Assembly: GCF_013778505.1 (NCBI RefSeq)
Contig: NZ_JAAOWU010000016.1
Span: 1 to 64,000 of the forward strand
Reading direction: 5' to 3'
Length of the DNA stretch: 64,000 nt
Source: Pseudomonas sivasensis
GTDB lineage: Bacteria > Pseudomonadota > Gammaproteobacteria > Pseudomonadales > Pseudomonadaceae
The notes below the pieces were generated by a model, which saw only the letters and a list, made by a program, of their open reading frames with translations, was not told where the DNA came from and searched no databases. The first letter of the stretch is position 1. Every line of letters starts with the position of its first letter. A program made the position numbers and the translations under genes. This document shows, one piece after another, positions 52,504-61,438 of the stretch.

Positions 52504-54126
52504 ATGTCCTACCCTCTGCTCTTCCTGCGTCCTGCTGCCCAAGGCTTTGCGGTTACCGTGCTGGTAGCGCTGGCCGGGTGTGGGCTGTCGTCTTCGCCTG
52601 AGCTGGCCCAACCGGCGGCCCCCGTCGCCGAGCTGCAAAGCGCGCCGGTCCAAGGCGCGTTGGTCAAACGCATGGCAATGCCCGCCCCAATGCGCATGCA
52701 GGAATCAGCAGCGATGGACTATCGCAGCGAACCCCGCGAGCAATACGCCAACCTGCCGGACAACCCGGTGCACCGCGTGGCCGAAACGCCGGTGTCCACC
52801 TTCAGCGTCGATGTCGACACGGGCAGCTACGCCAACGTACGACGCTTCCTCAACCAAGGCAGCCTGCCGCCCGAAGGCGCTGTGCGATTGGAGGAAATGG
52901 TCAACTACTTCCCCTACAGCTACGCACTCCCCACCGACGGCTCACCGTTTGGCGTGACCACCGAAGTTGCCGCCACCCCATGGAACCCGCGCACCCAACT
53001 GCTGCGCATCGGCATCAAGGCGTCCGACCGTGCCGTGGTGGAGCTCGCACCGGCCAACCTGGTGTTTCTGGTGGACGTGTCCGGCTCCATGGATCGCCGC
53101 GAAGGGTTGCCGCTGGTGCAAAGCACCCTGAAGTTGCTGGTGGACCAGTTGCGTGATCAGGACCGAGTTTCATTGGTGGTGTATGCCGGTGAATCCCGCG
53201 TGGTGCTCAAGCCAACATCGGGGCGCGACAAGGCCAAGATCCGCAATGCCATTGATCAACTCACCGCCGGCGGTTCCACGGCAGGCGCATCCGGCATCGA
53301 ACTGGCCTACCAGATGGCCCGCGAAGGCTTTATCGACAAGGGCATCAACCGCATCCTGCTGGCCACTGACGGTGACTTCAACGTGGGCATCAGCGACTTC
53401 GACAGCCTCAAGCAGATGGCCGCCGAGCAGCGAAAAAGCGGTGTCTCACTGACCACCCTCGGCTTCGGAGTGGATAACTACAACGAACACCTGATGGAGC
53501 AACTGGCCGATGCGGGCGACGGCAACTACGCCTACATCGACACCCTGCGCGAAGCCCGCAAGGTGCTGGTGGACCAACTCAGTTCAACCCTGGCAGTGGT
53601 TGCGCGGGATGTGAAATTGCAGGTGGAATTCAACCCGGCCCAAGTCAGCGAATATCGCCTGCTGGGTTATGAAAACCGCGCCTTGAAGCGTGAGGATTTC
53701 AACAACGATAAGGTAGACGCCGGCGAGATCGGCGCAGGACATACCGTGACAGCGCTGTACGAAATTGTGCCGAAGGGCGAGAAGGGCTGGTTGGAGCCTT
53801 TGCGTTATGCCAGCGCGCCTGCGGCGGAAGGTAAGTCCAATGAACTCGCGATGGTGCGCGTGCGCTACAAGCCTGCGGCGGGCGGTGATAGCCGCTTGAT
53901 CGAACGGCCCATCAGCAACGAAACCACTAAGGCCAGCGACGACCTGCGTTTCACGGCGGCGGTGGCCGCCTTCGCCCAACAGCTCAAGGGCGATGGCCGC
54001 TACACTGGCAACATGAGCTTGAAGGACACCGCCGCACTCGCCCGCTCGGCGCGAGGCGATGACCCGTTCGGCCTGAGAAATGAATTCGTGCAACTGGTGG
54101 AATTGGCCCAAAGCCTAAAACCCTGA
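52504..54126 (+). CDS. VWA domain lipoprotein (YfbK family)
   Basis: This 540-residue protein has a lipobox (VLVALAGC). An N-terminal von Willebrand-associated segment reads NPVHRVAETPVSTFSVDVDTGSYANVRRFLNQG (core STFSVDVDTGSYANVRRFL). A VWA domain with a MIDAS site follows (FLVDVSGSMDRR; the GGSTAG threonine; LATDGDFNVG), then a C-terminal DUF3520 region. I prefer the ATG at 52504, next to the signal. YfbK-like proteins are often encoded next to an ECF sigma factor, as here. A metal-dependent adhesion or chaperone role is inferred. Confidence 0.88.
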   Translation: MSYPLLFLRPAAQGFAVTVLVALAGCGLSSSPELAQPAAPVAELQSAPVQGALVKRMAMPAPMRMQESAAMDYRSEPREQYANLPDNPVHRVAETPVSTFSVDVDTGSYANVRRFLNQGSLPPEGAVRLEEMVNYFPYSYALPTDGSPFGVTTEVAATPWNPRTQLLRIGIKASDRAVVELAPANLVFLVDVSGSMDRREGLPLVQSTLKLLVDQLRDQDRVSLVVYAGESRVVLKPTSGRDKAKIRNAIDQLTAGGSTAGASGIELAYQMAREGFIDKGINRILLATDGDFNVGISDFDSLKQMAAEQRKSGVSLTTLGFGVDNYNEHLMEQLADAGDGNYAYIDTLREARKVLVDQLSSTLAVVARDVKLQVEFNPAQVSEYRLLGYENRALKREDFNNDKVDAGEIGAGHTVTALYEIVPKGEKGWLEPLRYASAPAAEGKSNELAMVRVRYKPAAGGDSRLIERPISNETTKASDDLRFTAAVAAFAQQLKGDGRYTGNMSLKDTAALARSARGDDPFGLRNEFVQLVELAQSLKP

Positions 54127-54149
54127 TCTTAACCACGACACGGATCAAA

Positions 54150-54237
54150 TGTGGGAGGGGGCTTGCCCCCGATGGCGGTAGATCAATCAGTACATTTTTG
54201 ACTGACCCACAGCTATCGGGGGCAAGCCCCTCCCACA
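54150..54237. repeat. REPIN (GGGAGGGGGCTTGC-type arms)
   Basis: The arms TGTGGGAGGGGGCTTGCCCC and GGGGGCAAGCCCCTCCCACA are inverted; the right arm lacks one C. It lies between the VWA gene and the ECF sigma gene, 41 bp before the sigma start, so it may affect read-through from one to the other. Confidence 0.9.
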
Positions 54238-54278
54238 CTTGAACAGCGTTAACTTTACAAAAGGAGTTTGCCCCCTAC

Positions 54279-54851
54279 ATGGCTGTTCCCGATGATCCAC
54301 CCAGCGACGAATCCCTGCTGGCCCGCTACCGCACCGGCGAGGCCGCCGCGTTCGAAGTCTTGTACGCGCGCCACCGCCAGGGCCTCTACCGCTTCCTCGT
54401 GTCCCTGAGCAACAAGGCCGAGCTGGCCGAGGAAATCTACCAGGAGACCTGGCTCAGCCTGATCCGCAGCAGCACCCAGCCACAAGGTCGGGCGAGCTTT
54501 CGTACATGGCTGTTCCAGATCGCCCGCAACCGCCTGATCGATTACTGGCGCAAGCACGGCATCCATAACCCGTTGCACGACAGCTACGACGAGCAACTGC
54601 ACGCCCAGCCCGACGACAGCGCCGGTCCTGAGCAACAGCTAAGCCTGAGCCGCGACCAAGCGCGCCTCGACGCCGCCCTGCAAGCCTTGCCCGAAGACCA
54701 GCGCGAAGTCTTCCTGCTACGCCTGCACGGCGATTTGGACGTGCCGCAAATCGCCGCGCTCACCCACGCGCCGCTGGAAACCGTAAAAAGCCGCTTGCGC
54801 TACGCCCAGCAGAAATTGCGTCGTCTGCTGGCCGAGGAGGTACCTGTATGA
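54279..54851 (+). CDS. ECF sigma factor
   Basis: This 190-residue sigma-70 family protein has region 2 (AAAFEVLYARHRQGLYRFLVSL; AEEIYQETWLSLIRS; FRTWLFQIARNRLIDYWRK, core WLFQIARNRLIDYWR) and region 4 (LPEDQREVFLLRLHGDLDVPQIAALTHAPLETVKSRLRYA, core LETVKSRLRYAQQKLR). The stop overlaps the next start by 4 bp. It probably pairs with the membrane protein encoded next as its anti-sigma factor. The target genes are unknown, and the upstream VWA gene is a candidate. Confidence 0.92.
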   Translation: MAVPDDPPSDESLLARYRTGEAAAFEVLYARHRQGLYRFLVSLSNKAELAEEIYQETWLSLIRSSTQPQGRASFRTWLFQIARNRLIDYWRKHGIHNPLHDSYDEQLHAQPDDSAGPEQQLSLSRDQARLDAALQALPEDQREVFLLRLHGDLDVPQIAALTHAPLETVKSRLRYAQQKLRRLLAEEVPV

Positions 54852-55447
54852 CTGACTCCCGACACACCCCTGACGACGAGCTGCTCCAGCACCTTCGTCA
54901 ACACAGCCCCGGCGAACCGCCCGCGTCCCTCGACGCCTTCATCCTCAACACCGCCCGCCGCGAAGCCCCGGCGCCGCAACCGAGCTTGTGGCAACGCTGG
55001 CTGCACGCCTGCCAACGCCCGCGCTGGCAAATGGCATTCGCCACCGTGGCCGGCTTGGCGCTGATGATCGGCGTGGTCATGCGCTCACCGGTGCCGCAAG
55101 CCGAGATATCCACAGCGACCTTCTCCGCCTTGCACGAAGAAGCCGCCCGCCCTACGCCGCAAGCGTTGTCCGCCCCTGCACCGATGGCTCGCATCGCCGC
55201 CGCGCCCAAGGTTGAAAGTGCACCGGTTCAGGCTGAGATCGCCGGAGCGCTGGCAGATCAGTCCGCGGCAAAGCTGAGCAAGCGCGCGCCGCTCGCGCTG
55301 CCGTCATTGGAGGAGGAGTTGCAGGCGATTGTGCGCTTGCGTGAAGCGGGTGAAAGCAAAGCCGCGGATGAAAAACTGCTGGCGCTGCACGCGCGCTTCC
55401 CCGAGGAAAACCTGCCAGCGCGGCTGGAGGCGTTGCACAAGCATTGA
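54848..55447 (+). CDS. Probable anti-sigma membrane protein
   Basis: This 199-residue protein has a cytoplasmic N-terminus of about 70 residues (DDELLQHLRQHSPGEPPASLDAFIL), one transmembrane helix (MAFATVAGLALMIGVVM) and a periplasmic Ala/Pro-rich part ending in a helical segment (LEEELQAIVRLREAGESKAADEKLLAL, core ADEKLLALHARFPE). No zinc-binding HxxxCxxC motif is present, so it is not a classical ZAS anti-sigma factor. The assignment rests on coupling to the sigma gene and the topology. Confidence 0.75.
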   Translation: MTDSRHTPDDELLQHLRQHSPGEPPASLDAFILNTARREAPAPQPSLWQRWLHACQRPRWQMAFATVAGLALMIGVVMRSPVPQAEISTATFSALHEEAARPTPQALSAPAPMARIAAAPKVESAPVQAEIAGALADQSAAKLSKRAPLALPSLEEELQAIVRLREAGESKAADEKLLALHARFPEENLPARLEALHKH

Positions 55448-55452
55448 CCCAC

Positions 55453-55487
55453 AAAAAAGCCCCAGGTCTTTCGACCTGGGGCTTTTT
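55453..55487. terminator. Bidirectional intrinsic terminator
   Basis: The stem AAAAAAGCCCCAGGTC pairs with GACCTGGGGCTTTTT around a 4-nt loop, with T-runs on both strands. It ends the sigma/anti-sigma unit on the plus strand and the tRNA-Arg transcript on the minus strand. Confidence 0.92.
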
Positions 55488-55496
55488 ATCTGTATC

Positions 55497-55573
55497 TGGT
55501 GCACCCGGCGGGATTCGAACCCACGACCCCTGCCTTCGGAGGGCAGTACTCTATCCAGCTGAGCTACGGATGC
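55497..55573 (-). tRNA. tRNA-Arg (anticodon CCG)
   Basis: This 77-nt minus-strand cloverleaf starts GCATCCGTAGCTCAGCTGG and ends GGTTCGAATCCC...CGGGTGCACCA, with CCA encoded. The anticodon loop CTCCGAA between CTGCC and GGCAG gives anticodon CCG, reading CGG (Arg). Confidence 0.95.
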
Positions 55574-55931
55574 TTGTGCGGGCGACATCATACCCATGTC
55601 GTCCTTGGGCGTCCATGCTGGTGTTTGGCGCTAGACCGGTAGGAAAAGGCCCTAAGTCGGGGGCCGTTGGTCAAGGTGGGGGAACGCGGTGGGAGCGCGC
55701 TGATCTGAAAGTTCTGGCTAATGCGCCATTTTCGTTCTTTTTTTCGAACAGACTATTGCCCTGTACCCCCATTGATCCTAGGATTCGTTTGAGATTTCAA
55801 ACGCTCTGTCTCCCGTGCGCATTCATCTTTCTCGCGTGCAGGGGCTGATTTCCCTGACGGCAGCCCACAAGGCGCCTTTCAACAACTCTAATTCGCTCCG
55901 CGTGCGCGCGGTGCTGTTAAGGAAAGCCGAC
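55574..55931 (+). promoter_or_regulatory. Promoter region of gabD and tRNA-Arg
   Basis: This 358-bp gene-free stretch must contain the minus-strand tRNA promoter and the plus-strand gabDT promoter. It includes a perfect inverted repeat CGTTTGA-GATT-TCAAACG at 55786-55803, 128 bp before gabD, which is a candidate operator. Confidence 0.5.
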
Positions 55932-57374
55932 ATGCAGCTTAAAGATACCCAGTTGTTCCGCCAGCAAGCCTTTATCGATGGCGCTTGGGTCGATGCGGAC
56001 AATGGTCAAACCATCAAGGTCAACAACCCTGCCACGGGCGAGATTCTCGGTACCGTGCCAAAGATGGGCGCCGCGGAAACCCGCCGTGCCATCGAAGCCG
56101 CCGACAAGGCCCTGCCGGCCTGGCGTGCGCTGACCGCCAAGGAGCGCGCCAACAAGCTGCGCCGTTGGTTCGAACTGCTGATTGAAAACCAGGACGACCT
56201 CGGTCGCCTGATGACTCTCGAACAAGGTAAGCCGCTGGCCGAAGCCAAGGGCGAAATCGTCTACGCCGCGTCCTTTATTGAGTGGTTCGCCGAAGAAGCC
56301 AAGCGCATCTATGGCGACGTGATCCCCGGCCACCAGCCCGACAAGCGCCTGATCGTGATCAAGCAGCCAATCGGCGTGACCGCAGCTATCACTCCTTGGA
56401 ACTTCCCTGCCGCGATGATCACCCGTAAAGCCGGCCCGGCCCTGGCCGCCGGTTGCACCATGGTGATCAAGCCTGCGTCGCAAACCCCGTTCTCGGCCCT
56501 GGCTCTGGTTGAGCTGGCCCACCGTGCCGGTATCCCGAAAGGTGTGTTGAGCGTGGTCACCGGCAGCGCTGGTGACATCGGCGGCGAGCTGACCAGCAAC
56601 CCGATCGTGCGTAAATTGTCCTTCACCGGCTCGACCGAAATCGGTCGTCAACTGATGGCTGAATGCGCCAAGGACATCAAGAAAGTCTCCCTGGAACTGG
56701 GCGGCAACGCGCCGTTTATCGTGTTCGACGACGCGGACCTGGATAAGGCCGTCGAAGGCGCGATCATCTCCAAGTACCGCAACAACGGTCAGACCTGCGT
56801 CTGCGCCAACCGCTTGTACATCCAGGACTCGGTCTACGACGCGTTCGCCGAAAAACTGAAAGTGGCGGTGGCCAAATTGAAGATCGGCAACGGTCTGGAA
56901 GACGGCACCACCACCGGCCCGCTGATCGACGAAAAAGCCGTGGCCAAGGTTCAGGAGCACATCGCGGATGCCCTGAGCAAAGGCGCCAAGTTGTTGGCCG
57001 GTGGCAAGGTGATGGAAGGCAACTTCTTCGAGCCGACCATCCTGGTCGACGTGCCGAAAAACGCCGCTGTCGCCAAGGAAGAAACCTTCGGCCCGCTGGC
57101 GCCGCTGTTCCGTTTCAAGGACGAAGCCGAAGTGATCGCGATGTCCAACGACACCGAGTTCGGCCTGGCTTCCTACTTCTACGCCCGCGACCTGGGCCGT
57201 GTGTTCCGCGTGGCTGAAGCCCTGGAATACGGCATGGTCGGCGTCAACACCGGGTTGATCTCCAACGAAGTGGCGCCGTTCGGCGGCATCAAGGCCTCGG
57301 GCCTGGGCCGTGAAGGCTCCAAGTACGGGATCGAGGATTACCTGGAAATCAAATACCTCTGCCTGGGCATCTAG
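55932..57374 (+). CDS. gabD: Succinate-semialdehyde dehydrogenase (NADP+)
   Basis: This 480-residue aldehyde dehydrogenase has the family residues TPWNFPAAMITRK, FTGSTEIGRQL, the general base in LELGGNAP and the nucleophile in NNGQTCVCANR. The end PFGGIKASGLGREGSKYGIEDYLEIKYLCLG is typical of GabD (core GREGSKYGIEDYLEIKY). It oxidises succinate semialdehyde to succinate in GABA catabolism. I chose the ATG at 55932, after AAGGAAAG. It is followed by gabT after 183 bp, the usual order in Pseudomonas. Confidence 0.96.
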   Translation: MQLKDTQLFRQQAFIDGAWVDADNGQTIKVNNPATGEILGTVPKMGAAETRRAIEAADKALPAWRALTAKERANKLRRWFELLIENQDDLGRLMTLEQGKPLAEAKGEIVYAASFIEWFAEEAKRIYGDVIPGHQPDKRLIVIKQPIGVTAAITPWNFPAAMITRKAGPALAAGCTMVIKPASQTPFSALALVELAHRAGIPKGVLSVVTGSAGDIGGELTSNPIVRKLSFTGSTEIGRQLMAECAKDIKKVSLELGGNAPFIVFDDADLDKAVEGAIISKYRNNGQTCVCANRLYIQDSVYDAFAEKLKVAVAKLKIGNGLEDGTTTGPLIDEKAVAKVQEHIADALSKGAKLLAGGKVMEGNFFEPTILVDVPKNAAVAKEETFGPLAPLFRFKDEAEVIAMSNDTEFGLASYFYARDLGRVFRVAEALEYGMVGVNTGLISNEVAPFGGIKASGLGREGSKYGIEDYLEIKYLCLGI

Positions 57375-57557
57375 GCCCAGGTTTGGCATTGCAGTAAACG
57401 CAAAGGGCACGAGAGCGCTGACCCTTTGCGTGTTTCACACCGTTATTCGTAGTGGCCGGGAAAGCTGTGGCAGTCGATCATCGCATGCTGCCGTAGTTGC
57501 TTCCCCGCCACGTATTCCTTGGACCACGCCACCCGATGAGTGGCGAATGAGGACTTT

Positions 57558-58835
57558 ATGAGCAAGACCAACGCATCCCTGATGAAACGCCGCGAAGCCG
57601 CTGTACCACGCGGTGTTGGCCAGATTCACCCGATCTTCGCTGAGTCGGCGAAGAACGCCACCGTGACCGACGTTGAAGGTCGCGAGTTCATCGACTTCGC
57701 CGGCGGTATCGCCGTGCTGAACACCGGCCACGTGCACCCGAAAATCATCGCCGCCGTGACCGAGCAACTGAACAAGTTGACCCACACCTGCTTCCAGGTA
57801 CTGGCTTACGAGCCGTACGTAGAAGTGTGCGAAAAGATCAACGCCAAGGTGCCAGGTGATTTCGTCAAGAAAACCCTACTGGTCACCACCGGTTCCGAAG
57901 CCGTTGAAAACGCCGTGAAAATCGCCCGTGCCGCCACGGGCCGTGCTGGCGTGATCGCTTTCACCGGTGCTTACCACGGCCGTACCATGATGACCCTGGG
58001 CCTCACCGGCAAAGTCGTGCCTTACTCGGCCGGCATGGGCCTGATGCCAGGCGGCGTGTTCCGCGCGCTGTACCCGAACGAGCTGCACGGTGTGAGCGAC
58101 GACGATTCCATCGCCAGCATCGAACGCATCTTCAAGAACGATGCCGAGCCGCGTGACATCGCAGCCATCATCATTGAGCCGGTGCAGGGCGAAGGCGGTT
58201 TCTACGTCGCGCCTAAATCGTTCATGAAGCGCCTGCGCGAGCTGTGCGACAAGCACGGCATCCTGCTGATCGCTGACGAAGTGCAAACCGGTGCCGGCCG
58301 TACCGGTACCTTCTTTGCCATGGAACAGATGGGCGTTGCCGCCGACCTGACCACCTTCGCCAAATCCATCGCTGGCGGCTTCCCGCTGGCCGGTGTGTGC
58401 GGCAAGGCTGAATACATGGACGCCATCGCTCCAGGCGGCCTGGGCGGCACCTACGCCGGTAGCCCGATCGCGTGCGCCGCTGCGCTGGCGGTGATGGAAG
58501 TGTTCGAAGAAGAGCACCTGCTGGACCGCTGCAAAGCAGTGGGCGAGCGTCTGGTGACCGGTCTGAAAGCTATCCAGGCCAAGTACCCGGTGATCGGTGA
58601 AGTGCGTGCCCTGGGCGCAATGATCGCGGTCGAGCTGTTCGAAGACGGCGACAGCCACAAGCCAAACGCAGCGGCCGTTGCCTCTGTAGTAGCCAAGGCG
58701 CGCGACAAGGGTCTGATCCTGCTGTCCTGCGGCACTTACGGCAACGTGTTGCGCGTCCTGGTCCCGCTGACCTCGCCGGACGAGCAGTTGGACAAAGGCT
58801 TGGCGATCATCGAAGAGTGCTTCTCGGAGCTGTAA
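57558..58835 (+). CDS. gabT: 4-aminobutyrate aminotransferase
   Basis: This 425-residue class III PLP enzyme has TTGSEAVENAVKIARAATGR, GAYHGRTMMTLGLTGK, LIADEVQTGAGRTG (PLP-ring aspartate) and the Schiff-base lysine in FAKSIAGGFPLAGV. It moves the amino group of GABA to 2-oxoglutarate, forming succinate semialdehyde for GabD. I chose the ATG at 57558, after TGAGGA. An intrinsic terminator follows. Confidence 0.95.
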   Translation: MSKTNASLMKRREAAVPRGVGQIHPIFAESAKNATVTDVEGREFIDFAGGIAVLNTGHVHPKIIAAVTEQLNKLTHTCFQVLAYEPYVEVCEKINAKVPGDFVKKTLLVTTGSEAVENAVKIARAATGRAGVIAFTGAYHGRTMMTLGLTGKVVPYSAGMGLMPGGVFRALYPNELHGVSDDDSIASIERIFKNDAEPRDIAAIIIEPVQGEGGFYVAPKSFMKRLRELCDKHGILLIADEVQTGAGRTGTFFAMEQMGVAADLTTFAKSIAGGFPLAGVCGKAEYMDAIAPGGLGGTYAGSPIACAAALAVMEVFEEEHLLDRCKAVGERLVTGLKAIQAKYPVIGEVRALGAMIAVELFEDGDSHKPNAAAVASVVAKARDKGLILLSCGTYGNVLRVLVPLTSPDEQLDKGLAIIEECFSEL

Positions 58836-58858
58836 GCGCAAGCTGACCTCTGCGACAG

Positions 58859-58886
58859 AAAAAACCCGCTTCGGCGGGGTTTTTTG
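58859..58886 (+). terminator. Intrinsic terminator after gabT
   Basis: AAAAAACCCGC-TTCG-GCGGGGTTTTTT forms a short GC stem with a TTCG loop, one bulged G and a six-T run, 24 bp after the gabT stop. Confidence 0.9.
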
Positions 58887-58974
58887 TGCCCGTTGCCGCG
58901 TATTCAGGCCTTGTTCATTGTACGTATGGGCTTGCGTTGTCTAAGGTTGCAGCATTGCCGATGGAGCGTGCTGG

Positions 58975-60183
58975 ATGACTGCTGTTGATTTACCGGCTGT
59001 ACCCCGCGTGTTGATTGCCGAGGCGGATCCCTGGTCGCGGGATCTGCTCAAGCAAGTGCTGTTGAATGTGCGTTGCGACGCGCGGCTGGATGTGTGTGCC
59101 GATGGGCAGCACGCGGCTACGTTGCTGCGCGAAAAGGGCTACGACCTGATCCTGGCGGATTGGGAGCTACCGGGCATCGACGGCCTGAGCCTGCTGCGCA
59201 ATGTCCGCCAGCAACGCCGCTCGCCCGCGTTACCGTTTATTTTGCTGAGCAGTCGCAATGACAGCGCCAGCGTGCGTGAAGCCTTGCCCCTGGCGCCCAC
59301 GGCGTACCTCACCAAACCCCTGAACATGGAAAGCCTGACCCAGCGCCTGCAGGATCTGCTGCTTAATGAAGGCGAAAACGTGTACTGCGAAATTCCGCCG
59401 CTGGCGCCCGGCATGACGTTGCCCGTGTTCCTGGAGCGTCGTCGCGAAGCGTCTGATGGCGCGCCGTTGCGGGTCGATGTGAAAGCTGCCGTACAAGCCA
59501 GCCTCGGGCCTGATGGCCTGGACCTCAAACGCCTGGAAGACCTCGTGCGCATGGACCCGCAGATCACCGCCGTGCTGGTCGCTGCCGCCAACAGCGCCGG
59601 CCATCACGGCAAGCCGGTGCAGACGCTACCGTCGGCCTTGCATAAGCTCGGCGCTGGGCAAAGCATGAACCTGATCCTCGGCCTGGCTCTCAAGCACAAT
59701 GTGGTGCTGGGCGAGCCGGGCTTGGAGGCCTACGCCGAGCGTCATTGGCAGGTGTCCCAGGACACCGCCGACTTTGCCGGTCGCCTGGCGCGCATGTTGG
59801 AGCTGGATCACGAGCGCTGCTACGCCGCCGGCATTCTGCATCGGCTGGGTGATTTGGCATTGCTGCGCTGCCTGGAAGACTGGCGCCAGGGCGGTGGGGC
59901 GTTGGATGACGAAGCAATTGGTGAGTCCCTTTACACCTTCGGCGCCGCCTTTGGTTCGGCGTTGCGGGCGCGCTGGCGCTTGCCGCTGGAGTTGCGCCAG
60001 CTGATCGCCGCGATTTATTCACTGGAGGGCGGGGTGTATGCCCGGGATGCGCTGGTGGTGAACCTGGCGGCGCAGATGGCACGACTGACCGAACATGAAG
60101 GTCTGGAAGAGCTGGCCGTGAGCAAAACCGCGCGCTTGCTCAAGATCGGTTTGTCTGAGCTGACGCGGGTGCGCAAGGCCTAG
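58975..60183 (+). CDS. Response regulator with HDOD domain
   Basis: This 402-residue protein has an N-terminal receiver domain with acidic residues E16/D18, phospho-acceptor D62 (LILADWELPGIDG) and K114 (YLTKPL). The HDOD domain lies at about 165-400 (LKRLEDLVRMDPQITAVLVAAANSA, core LVRMDPQITAVLVAAAN; CYAAGILHRLGDLALLR). HDOD proteins lack the HD catalytic metal residues and act as regulatory scaffolds. No histidine kinase gene is adjacent. It faces a diguanylate cyclase gene. Confidence 0.9.
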   Translation: MTAVDLPAVPRVLIAEADPWSRDLLKQVLLNVRCDARLDVCADGQHAATLLREKGYDLILADWELPGIDGLSLLRNVRQQRRSPALPFILLSSRNDSASVREALPLAPTAYLTKPLNMESLTQRLQDLLLNEGENVYCEIPPLAPGMTLPVFLERRREASDGAPLRVDVKAAVQASLGPDGLDLKRLEDLVRMDPQITAVLVAAANSAGHHGKPVQTLPSALHKLGAGQSMNLILGLALKHNVVLGEPGLEAYAERHWQVSQDTADFAGRLARMLELDHERCYAAGILHRLGDLALLRCLEDWRQGGGALDDEAIGESLYTFGAAFGSALRARWRLPLELRQLIAAIYSLEGGVYARDALVVNLAAQMARLTEHEGLEELAVSKTARLLKIGLSELTRVRKA

Positions 60184-60248
60184 AGGGTGATGACATTCAA
60201 GCCCCTCCCACAGGTCATCTCTGCTGTTGCATAGAGTAGGGGATGAGC

Positions 60249-61250
60249 CTAACCCGCAATTACGCGGTTCTTGCCCTGGCGCTTCGCCTCATACATGGCG
60301 GCATCGGCCCGGGCGAACAGGCTGTCCAGAGTCGAGTCTTCTTCAGTGAGGCTGGCCAGGCCCTGGCTGATGGTCACGCCGAACGCTTGGCCTTCGTAGC
60401 TGAAACTCAGCTCTTGGATTTCCTTGCCCAGGCGCTCAGCCACTTGCAAGGCCATCTCCGGCGCGCAACCCGGCAGTACGGCCGCAAATTCTTCGCCGCC
60501 AATGCGCCCGAACAGATCACCACGGCGTAATACGCCACGACCACTCTCGGCGATACGCCGCAGCACCTGGTCGCCTTCCAGGTGGCCATAGGTGTCGTTG
60601 ACGTCCTTGAAATCATCAATGTCCAGCAACAGGAAGGCCAGTTGCGCGCCTTGGGCACAGGCGGTGTCGAAGGCCTGGTTGGCGCATTCGAAGAAGTGTC
60701 GGCGGTTGCTGCTCTGAGTCAGAACGTCGGTGGTGGCGAGACGGTGCAGCTCCAGTTCCAGCTGCTTCTTGTCAGTGATGTCTTCGGCCATACCCACGAC
60801 GATCAGCGGCTCGCCGGGCTCAGCCTGCTGGTTGATGTAGCACTTGTCGCTCAGCCAGCGGATCTGACCGTCGGCGGTGATAATGCGGTATTCGCGATCT
60901 TCCACGGCGCCCTGTTCCAGCACGCGGGCCAGGCTGTGTTCGGCGTAGTCGAGGTCTTCGGGGTGAATGCTGTTGCGCCATTCCCGATGATCGGCCAGTA
61001 ACAGGCCGGTCGAACGGCCGAATATCCGCTCGTAGGCCGGGCTCACGTAGAGCACGCGGCGGGTCTCCCAATCGATGGCCCAGAGCACGGCATTCACACT
61101 GACCAGCAGTGAGCTCAGCAATTGCTCGCGCTCGCTCAACCGCTCGACTTCGCCCTGGGCATGCACCAGTGCCAGCAGGGTCGCTGCCGCAGCCGGACGC
61201 GGGGGGTCAGCGGTAGCGATGTCGGTAGGAAAGGGCATTTCGTGAACCAT
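60249..61250 (-). CDS. PAS-GGDEF diguanylate cyclase
   Basis: This 333-residue cytosolic protein has a PAS/PAC sensor at about 40-160 (VLWAIDWETRRVLYVSPAYERIFG, core VLYVSPAYERIFG; WLSDKCYINQQ) and a GGDEF domain with the active motif RIGGEEF. The inhibitory I-site RxxD (RRGD) lies 5 residues before GGEEF. It should therefore make c-di-GMP with product feedback. I chose the ATG at 61250; a GTG at 61256 is also possible. The pga operon in this window needs c-di-GMP, but a direct link is inference. Confidence 0.9.
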   Translation of the reverse strand: MVHEMPFPTDIATADPPRPAAAATLLALVHAQGEVERLSEREQLLSSLLVSVNAVLWAIDWETRRVLYVSPAYERIFGRSTGLLLADHREWRNSIHPEDLDYAEHSLARVLEQGAVEDREYRIITADGQIRWLSDKCYINQQAEPGEPLIVVGMAEDITDKKQLELELHRLATTDVLTQSSNRRHFFECANQAFDTACAQGAQLAFLLLDIDDFKDVNDTYGHLEGDQVLRRIAESGRGVLRRGDLFGRIGGEEFAAVLPGCAPEMALQVAERLGKEIQELSFSYEGQAFGVTISQGLASLTEEDSTLDSLFARADAAMYEAKRQGKNRVIAG

Positions 61251-61408
61251 CGGCACAACTCTCTCTGGGCGCGCCGCAGGATTTAGCAGCGGTCACAACA
61301 AGGGGCCACCATGATGGCGAAGTGTTCATTGAGAGAGGGTAAATGCGATGAAGTTCCGTGAACGGTGCCGATTGGCGGTGCCCGGAAAATGACGCCAAAA
61401 AGAGGATG

Positions 61409-61432
61409 CGTGGGAGGGCAAGCCCTCCCACG
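61409..61432. terminator. Single REP hairpin serving as desA terminator
   Basis: CGTGGGAGGG-CAAG-CCCTCCCACG is a perfect 10-bp stem directly after the desA stop (minus strand). On that strand it is followed by GCATCCTCTTTTT, so it can act as an intrinsic terminator. The sequence is half of a REPIN. Confidence 0.65.
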
Positions 61433-61438
61433 GCTTTG

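Noticed and set aside
60199..60213. Isolated CAAGCCCCTCCCACA sequence after the HDOD gene
   Set aside because: It is only one REP arm without a partner and does not form a hairpin strong enough to list as a terminator.
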